Source of the DNA: Porites lobata
Taxonomy: Eukaryota; Cnidaria; Anthozoa; Scleractinia; Poritidae
NCBI GenBank assembly: GCA_942486035.1
Contig: CALNXK010000015.1
Location: 550,001-614,000 of the forward strand
Length of the DNA stretch: 64,000 nt
Direction of reading: 5' to 3'
Part shown: in pieces, positions 49,693 through 60,225 of the stretch
Position numbering within the stretch: the first letter of the stretch is position 1
How the letters are laid out: each line of letters begins with the position of its first letter
Notes under the pieces: model-generated
What the model saw: the letters and a program-made list of their open reading frames with translations, nothing else
Databases searched by the model: none
What the model was told of the DNA's origin: nothing
Program-made: the position numbers and the translations under genes

Positions 49693-50483
49693 CTGATGCT
49701 GATGCTGATGCTGATGATGATGATGATGCTGATGATGCTGATGATGATGATGATGATGATAATGATGATGAGCCGGTCAAAGGCGTTGAAATATTACTTT
49801 GTTCATCCCTAGCATATGGATATTGTGTCTTCCTAGAAGTGAGGCCTAATTTTCGAGTTCTTTCCGTCGATGAAATCGGTTGCAAAAGATCATTGAAGGC
49901 TTGGTGCCTAGTACGCCGCTGGAAAAATGCTGGAAAATGTAGTTCCTCGGAACCGAAGTGGTGGCAATTTTCTAATTATTAATCTGCTAATTTTGGTATT
50001 GTACCATTCCACCTAATTATATAATTAGTGTAAGAGAATAGTTATGAAAGCTAGCGCACTTCTGCACATGCAATTCTTTTGCAGTTTTAATGTTAGGAGC
50101 TCCCTGACAGCACACGACCTTTTTTAATTAACAAGTCGTGGCTAGATAAAAACTAACGCAACGACCTTATTTGTCAATAAGATTGAGATGATAGGAATAC
50201 TATTTAACGCTGTCCACTGTCAAGTCCTAAAGAGGTTAATAAAACATATAATAAAGATATCTGACGTGATTAAAAACTATTCCATTCTATGAACTATAAT
50301 TTCCCCGACATCGTTCCTGGTGCACGCGGCACTCATGTCTAATGTATCTGGAGACAGCAAGTCACCGTGATTACTGGTGCTGACCAAAGCCAAAGATATC
50401 TTACCTGGATACCTTTGACCCTGTCCAATGAACGGACCATAGTAGATCAGCATGATAAGGAAACAAAGGGTGAATATTCCCAT
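37572..50483 (-). CDS. Adhesion/secretin-like 7TM receptor with signal peptide and somatomedin-B-like domain
   Basis: Minus-strand exons, in order: 50483-50405 (signal peptide, FTLCFLIMLIYYGPF), 49268-49043 (cysteine-rich, ending CYCDEICKGIGDCCVDYD as in somatomedin-B domains), then a gap, about 42215-41812 (TM1-TM3; TYVGFSLSIIS, ELRTYPGKAVIHL), 40998-40855 (TM4), 40208-40069 (TM5), 39341-39188 (TM6, TGITWLLGFAL) and 37900-37572 (TM7 and tail, stop TAA). The first two junctions and all those after the TM1-TM3 exon join in phase. This is the class-B fold of adhesion GPCRs, acting at the plasma membrane; ligand and G protein are unknown. Extracellular exons between 49043 and about 42215, including any GAIN/GPS region, were not identified. 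The start codon is the ATG after GTTCAAC. The tail is Glu/Gln/Ala-rich with imperfect repeats. A LINE lies directly upstream of the TM1 exon. The acceptor of that exon is uncertain. Confidence 0.75.
38442..39095. mobile_element. MITE with about 90-bp inverted repeats in the TM6-TM7 intron
   Basis: The left end TGTATCTCAGGCCACTTAAG and right end CTTAAGTGCCCTGAGATACA pair. Similarity continues for about 90 bp, including ATGCATATTTT and GCTATTTAGAACGGTTTGCT. Two CACGTGAC sites lie inside. No coding potential. Confidence 0.8.
41125..41408. mobile_element. MITE of the CCCGGGGGAACTCCC family in the TM3-TM4 intron
   Basis: The left end CCCGGGGGAAAACTCCCATA and right end TATACGGGAGTTCCCCCGGG are inverted repeats, 284 bp in all. 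The interior includes CACCCCAAGTTAGACCCC. I recall similar ends from coral genomes. It is non-coding and wholly intronic. Confidence 0.75.
42353..45971 (-). pseudogene. LINE ORF2: endonuclease, reverse transcriptase and C-terminal zinc motif
   Basis: An EEP-type endonuclease lies at the N-terminus (AWNINGLSSKY near 45820, GDFNSRTG near 45375, LSDHSAIVAW near 45050). A reverse transcriptase follows, with GVRQGCILSPLLFNLYLN near 43705 and the catalytic LLYADDLVIL near 43575. A C-terminal CPLC..DEIHFLFQC zinc motif lies near 42590. Lesions are a TAG at 45684-45682, a TGA at 43500-43498 (probably from a tryptophan codon, since KWKLKINPKKTK is the usual context) and a -1 frameshift in an A run near 42775. 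The large open piece 45516-43498 is the best preserved part. Confidence 0.88.
46026..47263 (-). pseudogene. LINE ORF1: SGNH/GDSL esterase-like, frameshifted
   Basis: It starts at ATG 47263. Block I of an SGNH hydrolase is visible (IIFLCDSNGKFLD, near 46890) and the GTND block (HTGTNDLE, near 46745) is in another frame, so there is at least one frameshift near 46770 and another near 46640. The C-terminal part (46580-46026) is proline/glutamine-rich and basic, which suits an RNA-binding ORF1 tail. Esterase ORF1 proteins are known from CR1-type LINEs. Confidence 0.7.
47297..47665. mobile_element. MITE of the GCTTTAAGATCC/ACGAGAACGT family, copy 2
   Basis: The left end GGGGCTTTAAGATTTAACAA and right end TTGGATCTTAAAGTCCC are inverted repeats. 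Internal CGTTTTTGTACGAC-type and TAAAACGCGAAATTAGGCAT segments match the other family members on the opposite strand. It directly abuts the 5' end of the LINE. The minus frames here are repeat translations. Confidence 0.7.
47666..49042. other. GPCR intron sequence with inverted-repeat elements
   Basis: Missing extracellular exons of the receptor could lie here, but I could not support any. 48007-48226 contains facing segments (TTAGCCTGCGTCAAAGAC and GGCTTCGCAGACGTTAC; TCCTTGTTCTGG and CCAGAACAAGGA), probably another foldback. 48500-48790 is described separately. Confidence 0.35.
48500..48790. mobile_element. Foldback element, about 290 bp
   Basis: The segment CTTTGCAGAGCTTTTGGTCA..AGATCACAAGG (48511-48600) is mirrored by CTTTGTGATCGGAATGAACG..CTCCTGCAAAGG (48690-48780), with a shared GCGATGGGA/CGATCGCATC core. 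Arms are about 120 bp at roughly 75-80% identity by eye. The plus frame 48530-48784 reads through both arms and is an artefact. Confidence 0.6.
49589..49765. repeat. Compound trinucleotide microsatellite (TAA)n (GAT)n (GCT)n
   Basis: Runs of ATA/TAA, then GAT, then GCT and GAT mixtures in intron 1 of the receptor gene. It yields spurious poly-D/A and poly-S/L/I frames on both strands. Confidence 0.95.
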
Positions 50484-50703
50484 GTTGAACCTCACACCTT
50501 AACAGAGCTGGAGACGAGCCTGAAATTACAGCAAATGACAACTGAGCACCACAGGATATCAAGTATGCCGTCAGCACTGGACTGTAAGGTTACGGATAGC
50601 CCTTGTGCAGGCACGAAAACCAATCTATGAATTGATGAATCCTTGATGACTGAAAAATGAATTTACAAATGATAAAGTGTATCTAGTCATGCTATTTAAC
50701 AAT

Positions 50704-50809
50704 TATTCCACGAGTGCGGGTTGGATATGAGATGGTAGGGTAGTAGCCAACGAGGCGCGTAGCGCCGAGTTTGGCTATAATCATCTCATATCCAAAAAGG
50801 GAGTGGAAT
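50704..50809. mobile_element. Foldback element upstream of the GPCR gene
   Basis: Arms ATTCCACGAGTGCGGGTTGG..GATATGAGAT and ATCTCATATCC..GGAGTGGAAT pair, with an inner stem around GGCGCGTAGCGCC. It starts about 220 bp upstream of the receptor start codon and could affect its promoter. Confidence 0.6.
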
Positions 50810-50839
50810 GATTCTTTTATTAAAAACGCCCACAAAATA

Positions 50840-51984
50840 TCGAGAACTCTTCCCGACATAATTTGTAAAAACAACCGATTTTCAGCTTGTTTTTAATTTC
50901 GAGCAGACGCGTGCAGTTACCATATTTGGAGAGCATGGCATAATGGCTCATATACCAAGATGGCTAAGCCATTCAGAGCTCTAGAATTGCATTATCCAAT
51001 GATTCCATTATCAGAGACTGATGAGTTATTTTTATTCAACCCTAATCAGACCATGCACGGAGGCTTTTGAGGCCAACTTCAATTTAATTTTGAATACCTT
51101 CAAAACCGTCAAAGCTATGACCGCAAAAATTCGATGAATTTCCTAAAATGTATCTGGAAACATTTTAAAGTGGTCGTCGCGTATATGTCAACATTGACGT
51201 TGCCATGGCAACCGGGTTTTTACAGCCGTGTTTTTCGAAATTTTAAATAATTTTTCTCTACTTTATTAATTGAGTTACTATATCACACCTAATTTAGCAT
51301 TATTTTATCAAATTTATTTTAACTGTTTATGTTATCCAGGGTTTTTATTGACTAATTTGAGGAAATAATACATTTACAATAAAAATGATAATTAACAAAA
51401 AATGCAGATACTAAGTTCAATTTCCAACAGTGTTATTTTTCTCGGAAGTTTGTGTTTCCAAAGCATCCTTTTATACTCAGATCAAATTTTATATACCATT
51501 ATATCAGAATAACCTGGATTTATATGCGTTTTAAGTAAAATGGGAGACGTGATTACTTAAAAATGGTGGATCCAAGATGGTGGGTGATTGTAGTTCCTCA
51601 GTTCCTTCTTTAATAATAAACGAACTCATCATGACAACACTGCTATTGTTAAAGAACATTAAAGTGTTAGCCAACTTCTTGATTTTATCAGACGAAAAAA
51701 GTGGAAATTGATGAAATTTGGGTGCTGCCGTTTAATTCAACAAAGTGAAGTCAAAGTGACGTTCGTGCGTTGTAATCGGGTTCACGGCAAACAGCAGATT
51801 CACGGTGGCAATTTGTCAAATTAAGACATAAAGTAACAGGTCTACATTTTGAAAAAAAAATTCTTATGGATGAAAATGACACGAACCCTTCGCTTCTGTC
51901 CATACAAAATATCAACACGGAAAGTTAAACATTCGTTTGCCGGGAATTAAATGCTTCTTCAGCTTTTCAGTTAAGTGAAAGGAT
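50840..51984. other. AT-rich intergenic DNA, no gene seen
   Basis: No protein-like frame, no clear repeat ends and no RNA gene motif were found. Confidence 0.35.
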
Positions 51985-53704
51985 TATTTAAGTTATTTAA
52001 GATTGCATGTCTTAAATGCAGAAACTTATACATTCATGGTTACTTATTTGGACGTTTGTGAAATTGTCAAAAAATGCTAAGGGTTTAAGTTATTTGTCCA
52101 TAAAATTGAAACTGAACTTGGAAATTGTCCGTTCGTTCAAAGAGTGAAAAAAAGCTCCTTTTCTTAACATCTTTATAACAAATTTTCAGAACAGAAAGTT
52201 AACTGAAATAAAAGAAAATCAGAGAGGTACCGAGGATGATAGTCATTTAAAACGCCGTGAAGATTACATTGTAGGGGAAAAACATTAAAAAAACCAACAT
52301 TACTTCCATTTCCTACCTTTTCGTATTTTCGAACAGCTGAAGTCTACTAAGATGCCAGGTAAAATCTGGCCCAACTAATCATCAAACTGCGATTAAAACA
52401 TAAACCTAACCTAGAAAAGAAAGAAAGAAAGAGTATAATAATAATACTCCTACTACTACTACTAATAATAATAAAATTTAAAAATTTAGCCCAAATCTTT
52501 TATTGATAACAAAGCTAACTATAAAATCCTATTTACAATTAATTTCACTTAAAAAACTATTCAGTCAAAGCACTATTTACATTAATCCTTTCGATTAAAA
52601 AAAAAAAAAAAGACACTCCATTTCGATTGGAAAAATTCATTCCATTAAAAATATATCATATATCTGGGAAAAAAAAACAAAAAAACAAAAAAGGAAGCTG
52701 CCTCGGTAGGTAACCAACAGAATTTCGTGATATTTTCTTTAGAGGGAAAGGGAGCGTCACCATCATAAAAATGAGCAGATTATTATGGACAACAAAATCT
52801 TCGACTGGCATCATAACAGTCAATCGTCTTATTCAACTGCAATCAATTAGTGGAACCTTATTGTACATTTCTTCCTTCAACGGTGTTTAAAGTTCCTAAT
52901 TTTCAATGAGATAACTGCAAAAGACGGCAGTTGGTAGATTGGCTGCGTGGGTGATAATAAAGAGATTTAAGATCGCGTTTGGCGGAAAACGGGGAACATT
53001 AATTTGTACCACGTGACTAAGTTTTCCATTACTTGTCGTTTCAGAAATGTTCATGTTATCTGCATAAAGATAAATAGTTGGTTAAAGTTGGGTGAGGTTA
53101 ATCCAAAAGAATCATATTGCACAGCTTCAGTTTTATTCCATCTTTACCTACAGTACTTCGACAAATTGTCCACTTAAATCCCACGTTTTGCGTTAGCCGT
53201 AAACTTGGCTCTAAATCGGCTTTCTGATATCCGGCGGCAGGTGGAGTTATCTCGAATATTTAGCAGTGATTTATCGACGGTTATTAGCATTTATCTTATT
53301 TGGTTATTTATCCAAAATGCTAGAAATGGGACGCTGTTAAGAAAGATTTAACTTATTAAGTTCTATACCTTAGATTGTTTTGCGAAACCGTGGCACAATG
53401 TAGAAACAGGGTAAGAAAAAAGTTGGAACATTCGGTATTGGGAATTTCCAGACAGATGTTTTGGACTCGGTGAACAACAATGCACGGAATACAAAGTTTT
53501 ATTTTACGGAAACTGCACCAGTGCGTTCATAGTATGCTTTTGAGCAGCCCGACCAAAACAGTGTTGCATGGTATAAAATATATAAGCAAACTTAAGCCAT
53601 CGTCATCTAGGAGTTATTAAATGGCAAGAAAGATACAGCTTAATTTCCGTATCTTGCCGTCATTTTTACTTAATGTTTGTTAATGCCTCGACGCGACTAA
53701 GTTA
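51985..53704. repeat. 1.7-kb tandem unit, copy 1
   Basis: Landmarks shared with the next two units are GATTGCATGTCTTAAAT-type start, AAACGCCGTGAAG, TACCACGTGACTAAG, GATATCCGGCGGCAGGTGGA, and ACCGTGGCACAATGTAGAAA near the end. This copy lacks the foldback insertion of copies 2 and 3 and instead reads straight through GGTTACTTATTTGG. A small trinucleotide tract lies near 52440. No frame is conserved among copies. Confidence 0.85.
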
Positions 53705-55372
53705 TTCAAAATTGCACGCCGTAAATTAAGAAACTTGTACATTTATGGCTGCTTTCTTAGCCTGTGAGAACAGAGGCCTCAGGCCTTTTTCGGCTCTTGT
53801 TTCACCCGCCGAGAGAAGAGCTCTTTCTTCGACGGCTAAAACAAGAGCCGAAAAGGGCTTCTGCTCTCGTAGAATATTACTTATTTGGGCGTTTATAAAA
53901 CTGTTAAAAAAGGTTAAGGACATCAGTTATTTGCCGGATAATTCTACAACTGAGAGAAGAAAAAGAACTTGGAAGTTGGCGGTTCGTACAGAGAGTGAAA
54001 AGCGCTCGTTTTTTGTAAACATCTTTGTAACATTTTTTCATAACAGAAAATTGAATGAAATAAATGAAAATCAGAGAGTTATAGTATCGTGATAGCCATA
54101 AAACGCCGTGAAGTTTATATTGTTGGAAAAAAAAAACTCGAAAAAAAGATTACTTCCATTTCGATTCATACCTTTTCCTGTTTGGAAATCGGCTGAAGCC
54201 CAGTGAGATGGCAGGGAAAGACTGACTCAACTAAGCATCAAACTGCGATTAAAACATAAACCCAACCCAAAACAGAACAACAACAACAAACAAAAAAAAC
54301 AAAAAAAGACGGACGCCTCGTTAGTTGATCAATAGAATTTCGTAATATTTTCTTCAGAGGGAAAGACAGCGTCACCTTCACCATAAAAGGAGCAGGCAAA
54401 AAAGGGAAAAGAATCTCATAGGCATCACAACTGGAGGGATGTGTTACCTAGTAACCGTTCGTCAATCGTCTTATTCATTTGCAATTAATTAGTGGAAGCT
54501 TATTGTACATTTTTTCCTTCAACGGCGTTTAACGTTCCTAATTAACTCGGAGATAACTGCAAAAGACGGCAGTCGGTAGAATGGCTGCGAGGGTGATTGA
54601 TAAAGAGATTGAAAATCACGTTTACGGAAAACGGCGAACATCAATTTGTACCACGTGACTAAGTTTACCATTACTTGTCGTTTCTGAACTGATTGTGTTA
54701 ACTGCATAAACTAAGATAAATAGTTAGTTAATGTTGGGTGAGGTTAATCCAAAAGAATTATCTTGCACAGCTTTTATTCCATCTTTACCTACAGTAATTC
54801 AAGAAATTGTCCAATTAAATCCCACGTTTTCCGTTAGCCGTGAACTTGGCTCTAAGTCGGCTTTCTGATATCCGGCGGCAGGTGGAGTTATCTCGAATAT
54901 TTAGCCGTGATTTATCGACGGTTATTAGCATTTATCTTACTCGGTTATTTATCCAAAATGCTAGAAATGAGACGCCGTTAAGAGAGATTTAACCTATTAA
55001 GTTATATACCTTAGACTATTTTGCCATACCGTGGCACAATGTGGAAACAGGGTAAGAAAAAAGTTGGGACATTCGGTATTGGGAACTGTCAGACAGCTGT
55101 TTTGGACTCGGTAAACAACGATGCACAAAACACAAAGTTTTATTTTACGGAAACTGAAAAAAAATTGTACCAGTGTGTTCATAGTATACTTATGGGCAGC
55201 CCGACCATAATAGTGTTGCGTGGTATAAAATATATAGTAAGCAAACGTTTAAAAAGGCCATCGCCATCTAAGAGTTAAAAAAAAATAGCAACAACGATAC
55301 CGCTGAATTCCGTATCTTGCCGTCATTTTTACTTACTGTTTGTTCTGTTAATACCTCGACACGACTAAGTTA
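53705..55372. repeat. 1.7-kb tandem unit, copy 2
   Basis: Starts ATTGCACGCCGTAAATTAAG and carries a foldback insertion at about 53761-53875. Closer to copy 3 than to copy 1. The plus frame at 55021-55278 is interrupted in copy 3, so it is not a conserved gene. Confidence 0.85.
53761..53875. mobile_element. Foldback MITE inside tandem unit 2
   Basis: CCTGTGAGAACAGAGGCC at the left is mirrored by GGCTTCTGCTCTCG at the right, with an inner stem TTTCGGCTCTTGTTTCA and TAAAACAAGAGCCGAAAA. Flanking TTACTTA-like words may be the target duplication, because copy 1 has GTTACTTATTTGG once at this place. Confidence 0.7.
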
Positions 55373-56970
55373 TTCAAAATTGCATGTCTTAGATTAAGAA
55401 ACTTATACATTCATGGTTGCTTACTTAGTTTGTGAGAGCAGAGGCCTTTTTCGGGTCTTGTTTCACCCCCCGAGAGAAGAGCCCTTTTTTCGACGGTTGA
55501 AACAAGAGCCAAAAAAGCTTTCTGCTCTCGCAGGGTATTACTTTTTTGGGCGTTTATAAAACTGTCAAAAAAAGGTTAAGGACATCAGCAGTTATTTGAA
55601 TGCCGTTTAATTCTGCAACTGAGAGAAGAAAAAGAACTTGGAAATTGAAAAGAGTGAAAACGCGCTCGTTTTTTTAAAACATCTTTGTAACAAATTTTGA
55701 TAACAGAAAATGTAATGAAATTAATAAAATCAGAGGTATAGTAGGATGATAGGCATAAAACGCCGCGAAGTTTATATTGTTGGAAAAAAAACATTGAAAA
55801 AAAGCAAACAAACAAACAAACATGCCTTCTATTTCATACCTTTTCCTATTTGGGAAACGGCTGAAGTCCACTAAGATGGCAAGTAAAGGTCTGGCTCCAC
55901 TAAGCCTCAAACCGCGATTAAAACATAAACCTAGCCCAAAAAAGAACAACAACAACCATGACAACAACAACAAAAATAACAAAAAAAGACGGACGCCTCG
56001 TTAGTTGACCAGCAGAATTTCCTGATATTTTCTTTGGAGGGAAAGAAAGCGTCACCTTCACCATAAAAGAAAAAAGAATCTCATAGGCATCACAACTGGA
56101 GGGATGTGTTACCTAGTAACCGTTCGTCAATCGTCTTATTTATTTGCAATTAATTAGTGGAAACTTAATGTACATTTTTTCCTTCAACGGCGTTTAACGT
56201 TCCTAATTAACTCGGAGATAACTGCAAAAGACGGCAGTCGGTAGAATGGCTGCGTGGGTGATTAATAAAGAGATTGAAAATTACGTTTACGGAAAACGGC
56301 GAACATCAATTTGTACCACGTGACTAAGTTTTCCATTACTTGTCGTTTCTGAACTGATTATGTTAACTGCATAAACTAAGATAAATAGTTAGTTAATGTT
56401 GGGTGAGGTTAATCCAAAAGAATTATCTTGCACAGCTTTTATTCAATCTTTACCTACAGTAATTCAAGAAATTTTCCAATTAAATCCCACGTTTTTCGTT
56501 AGCCGTGAACTTGGCTCTAAGTCGGCTTTCTGATATCCGGCAGCAGGTGGAGTTATCTCGAATATTTAGCTGTGATTTATCGACGGTTATTAGCATTTAT
56601 CTTACTCGGTTATTTATCCAAAATGCTAGAAATGGGACGCCGTTAAGAAAGATTTAACTTATTAAGTTATATACCTTAGACTATTTTGCCATACCGTGGC
56701 ACAATGTAGAAACAGGGTAAGAAAAAAGTTGGGACATTCGGTATTGGGAACTGTCAGACAGCTGTTTTGGACTCGGTAAACAACAACGCACAAAACACAA
56801 AGTTTTATTTTACGGAAACTGAAAAAAAAATTGTACCATAGTGTGTTCATAGTATGCTTTTGGGCAGCCTGACCATAATAGTGTTGCATGGTATAAAATA
56901 CATAAGCGAACTTAAGCCATCGCCATCTAGGAGTTAAAACATAGAAATAAAGATCCCGCTGAATTCCATG
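55373..56970. repeat. 1.6-kb tandem unit, copy 3
   Basis: Starts ATTGCATGTCTTAGATTAAG and runs colinearly with copy 2 until about 56970 (CCGCTGAATTCC), where unique sequence follows. It contains the same foldback at 55430-55537. Confidence 0.85.
55430..55537. mobile_element. Foldback MITE inside tandem unit 3
   Basis: Same element and same position as in unit 2 (TTTGTGAGAGCAGAGGCC at the left, TTCTGCTCTCGCAGGGTA at the right), with independent base changes, as expected if it was copied with the unit. Confidence 0.7.
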
Positions 56971-57195
56971 ACTTTCCACCTAGTTGTTTTATTTGTTGCG
57001 TATTCGTTGTAGCTAACGCAAACTGAGCACGACTGAAAACTCCGTGGAATCGATCTTTAAATAGAAAAAATGTAAGGAGCACCCAATCAATAATATATAG
57101 AAATAATATAGGTTATTCGACTGTATCTTTATTTCTCAGTTTTTTTAATCCTAACAATAACAAGTAAGACTCTTACTCAGCTTGATCAGCTTTAT

Positions 57196-57712
57196 TAGCA
57201 ATTAATGAATGAGGCCAAGTAACTTATGAAGAATTATGGAGATCGAGAAGAATGTAACACCCTCCGAGATGTCCATAATTGTTCATATGATACGAAAGGC
57301 GAATTCAATAATTGTTTTATTATTCATTCAAAATAATTCCTAGTTTAAAAACATGGCTAAAACATGCTTACCTCCATCGACGTTTAGTTCATCCTGGATA
57401 GTGCACGTTTAGGGTTGTTCAGCTCCGCAAATATTCTCCAAATAGCAGATATCACCCTTCGAGCTGTCTTCTTGCTGTTCTTCCCATGTTTCTAGCTATT
57501 ATTTTGCCTAGTTCTTTCTCTTGAAAGGAGTGAAATGTCCGCCATTTTTGTTTTCACAACCAAAACAACTCAACCTCGTCCCCAGGTCTTCTCGGTTAAT
57601 GATGCATTAACTTGCAAAATTCTTCCAAATTTGGTCATCAGTAGCTGGTTATGTGGAATTATGCCTGTGTTTTATCCAATCGGAATCGGGGAAATATTTT
57701 GAATGAATAATA
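57196..57712. mobile_element. Uninterrupted paralogue of the repeat that hosts the MULE
   Basis: Colinear with 24410-24772 followed directly by 35147-35372. At the MULE insertion point it reads GCCTAGTTCTTTCTCTTGAA (57507-57526), the unoccupied site. It has lost most of the 5' hairpin loop seen at 24440-24526. Confidence 0.85.
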
Positions 57713-58900
57713 ATATTTGGTAAGAGTAGCCATGTTCCTGCTTCTTCTCCCGTTAATTTCCATTTGTATCTTTGTTCAAAAATCAGTGTTTGCAAGGTAG
57801 AATGCCGACCCCCAACCTTCTTACGCTAGTGGCCAAAAATTTGGTTTTGGTGTTGTTGTTGTTGTTTTTTGTTTTGTTTTTGTTTTTAAAATACGCTAAC
57901 TCGATGATCTTCAAACAGAAAATACATGGTAGGTGAAAAGATTCATTTCATATTGGTTAAATCAGGTCTGTTACAATCTCAAAAATTTATCGAGCCCTAA
58001 AGCCCGTTGTACAAAATGCAGAGCGTTTAGTGTGCAGAGCTATTATTTTGATAGGCCTTCTATATAAACAGAAGCTAAGTAGGAAGCTTTTTGATTGGAA
58101 GCTATCATTGCTTAAGAATTTTTTGAGGCCGTGTTTATGAGTGTGTATTGCAGGTTAACAGCAAACTCCATACACAAATAAGTGAAAAAGGGGAGCTGTC
58201 CCAAAACCTGGCCTTTTAGCCAGGATTGTAGATATTGGAAAAGCTGAGGACATTGTTCTGTGCAATTTTGTTGACCGTATCATAAGTGGTTTTTAAAATA
58301 TAGAGATGGGCCTCCACTTACGGAGGAAGTCTCAGTTCTTTTCAAGTCTAACGGTTATAGATAATAAAACCGCTTTTGAAGTAAAATTGACCGTGAAGTG
58401 ACTGAATATATTTACTTCTAAGGTTAGAATGGTCATCGCAGTGACGAAAGCAACTCAAGTTCTAGGTCTAACGGTTATAGAACTGACGCTTTTAAAGCAA
58501 ACTTGACAAACGAAATTTTACCTTTTTAACATTTGACATAGACATTGGACGAATAAGCCTGAAAATATATTCAAGCTTGAACTGGAACCAGCTTGGCTGA
58601 GCAATATAGAGCGCTGGATGCCAGAGGCCTGGCTCTGTGTGTGGGCGGACTTCCTTGAGTGCTGATCCGCACGAAAAGGATGAGGCAAGATTTACCAAAT
58701 TTAGAACAAACAATTTATTAATATTCTAACATTCACAATCTTCTTGTTTTTATTCGTTCAGCCTTCAGATATTGCACAGCTGACTTGCAATTGAATGTCC
58801 TTTATTTTTCTCCTCTTAATCTTATGTTCAAACAACGTTAGGAAAACTTTCACTTCAAACTATGTCACTAAGAATCCGAGTTCAGACTGTGATAATCATA
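57713..58900. other. Intergenic DNA, no gene seen
   Basis: A GTTGTTGTTG/GTTTTT tract lies near 57850, and a segment ATCTAACGGTTATAGA-like recurs at about 58347 and 58468. No credible coding sequence or element ends were identified. Confidence 0.3.
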
Positions 58901-59699
58901 GGGAGCTTAAAGCAACGACGACGGCGACGGCAACGAGAACGGCAAAAAACCAATAGGATTAGATTAACAAAACAACAACAACTCTACAAGTGCATACCGC
59001 TTTTTTGTACATTTACAGTCGACTCCCGATAACTCGAACATTCAAGGGAAATCGAAAAAAGGTTCGAGTTATCGGGAGTTCGAAGAAAATAGCCTAGAGT
59101 AAACAAGTAAACTATACTCCTACAACACGTCAAAAGGAAATCCAAAATTCAATGTTTCGGACGCCCGTAGACGGCTTTTTTCCCGACTTTTTAAGGGCTC
59201 AAAACATGGTTCGAGTTATCAAGGGTAAAATTATATAGAAAATGACCTGAGGGGAAACGAAAATTGGTTCGAGTTAGCGGGAGTTCGAGTTAGCGGGAGT
59301 TCGAGTTATCGAGGGTTCGAGTTACCGAGGGTAAAATTACAGTGAATGTATGACGGAAATCCAGGGGAAATCGATTTTGGTTCGAGATAGCGCGAGGTTC
59401 GAGTTAGCGAGGGTTCGAGTTATCGGGAGTCGACTGTATATTACTTTGCCTCCACTGCACGATTACGACGTGAATCTTCCGAATCTCACGTTTTATTGCG
59501 GACGTGAACACAAGACAACGATTTTCTTTTTCTTTTTGTGAAATTCTACAGTCCTTTAGAAGTCAACTCCAAGTCAAATCGCTAAAATTTGACAAAGTGA
59601 AAGAGTTGGAATAAAAGCGATGAAACTTGAGGCAGAGCAAATTCACTTTTTGGATGACGTTTTCCCTGTCTTTGCCGTCGTCGTTGCTTAACTTCGCTA
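58901..59699. mobile_element. MITE of the GCTTAAGCAACGACGACGG family, copy 3, with nested element
   Basis: The left end GGGAGCTTAAAGCAACGACG and right end GTCGTCGTTGCTTAACTTCG are inverted repeats, and CACGATTACGACGTGAATCT inside matches other family members. A pogo-like element occupies 59016-59436, so the host element itself is only about 376 bp. Confidence 0.75.
59016..59436. mobile_element. Pogo/mariner-like MITE nested in another MITE
   Basis: Perfect 24-bp inverted repeats start CAGTCGACTCCCGATAACTC on each side, flanked by TA on both sides (59014-59015 and 59437-59438). This fits Tc1/mariner-pogo insertion. The interior is rich in repeated GGTTCGAGTTAKCGRGRG words. It is non-coding; the plus frame at 59350 is an artefact. 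Confidence 0.85.
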
Positions 59700-60225
59700 C
59701 TAATTAGAGACAGCGAAGATATTCATATGAGTATTTGGGCACTGACTGGTTAACGTAGACTGTAACTCTTAAGATTTTCCGTGGAAAATAACAACTTAAT
59801 TTTCTTAACTAAATGTCCTTCAAGATCAGGAACTAGTTGCTTAAAAAATTGCTTACCTTCGATTTTTAATCTTTCGCTGATACAAAATTCTAAAACCTAA
59901 AAGTTTTTTTCTTTTCAAGCAGAACTTGTTTCACTTAACGCTTCACTTAAGGCTCCCTACTAATTAGAGACAGTGACCTTACTCATATGAGCATTTGGGC
60001 ATTGACTATCCAACGTAGACTGTAATTCTCAGGATTTTCTGTGGAAAACTATATAACAACTTAATTTTCTTAGAACTAAATATCTTTCAAGATCAGGCCG
60101 CTAGCTGCTTAAAAAACATTTTTACCTTCCATTTTTAACCTTTCGCTGATACAAAATTCTCAAACCTAAAAGTTTTTTTCTTTTCAAGCAGAACTTGTTC
60201 CACTTAACGCGTCACTTTAAGCGCT
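59698..60225. repeat. Tandem duplication, 261-bp period, two copies
   Basis: TACTAATTAGAGACAG at 59698 and 59959 starts two copies that share CAACGTAGACTGTAA-like, TTTCGCTGATACAAAATTCT and CTTTTCAAGCAGAACTTGTT segments. Non-coding. Confidence 0.85.

Noticed and set aside
49458..49982. Frames rich in aspartate/alanine (plus) and serine/leucine/isoleucine (minus)
   Set aside because: They are translations of the TAA/GAT/GCT microsatellite in an intron.
55021..55278. Plus frame of 85 codons in tandem unit 2, and minus frame of 105 codons in unit 3
   Set aside because: The frames are broken by stops or shifts in the sister units, so there is no selection for a protein.
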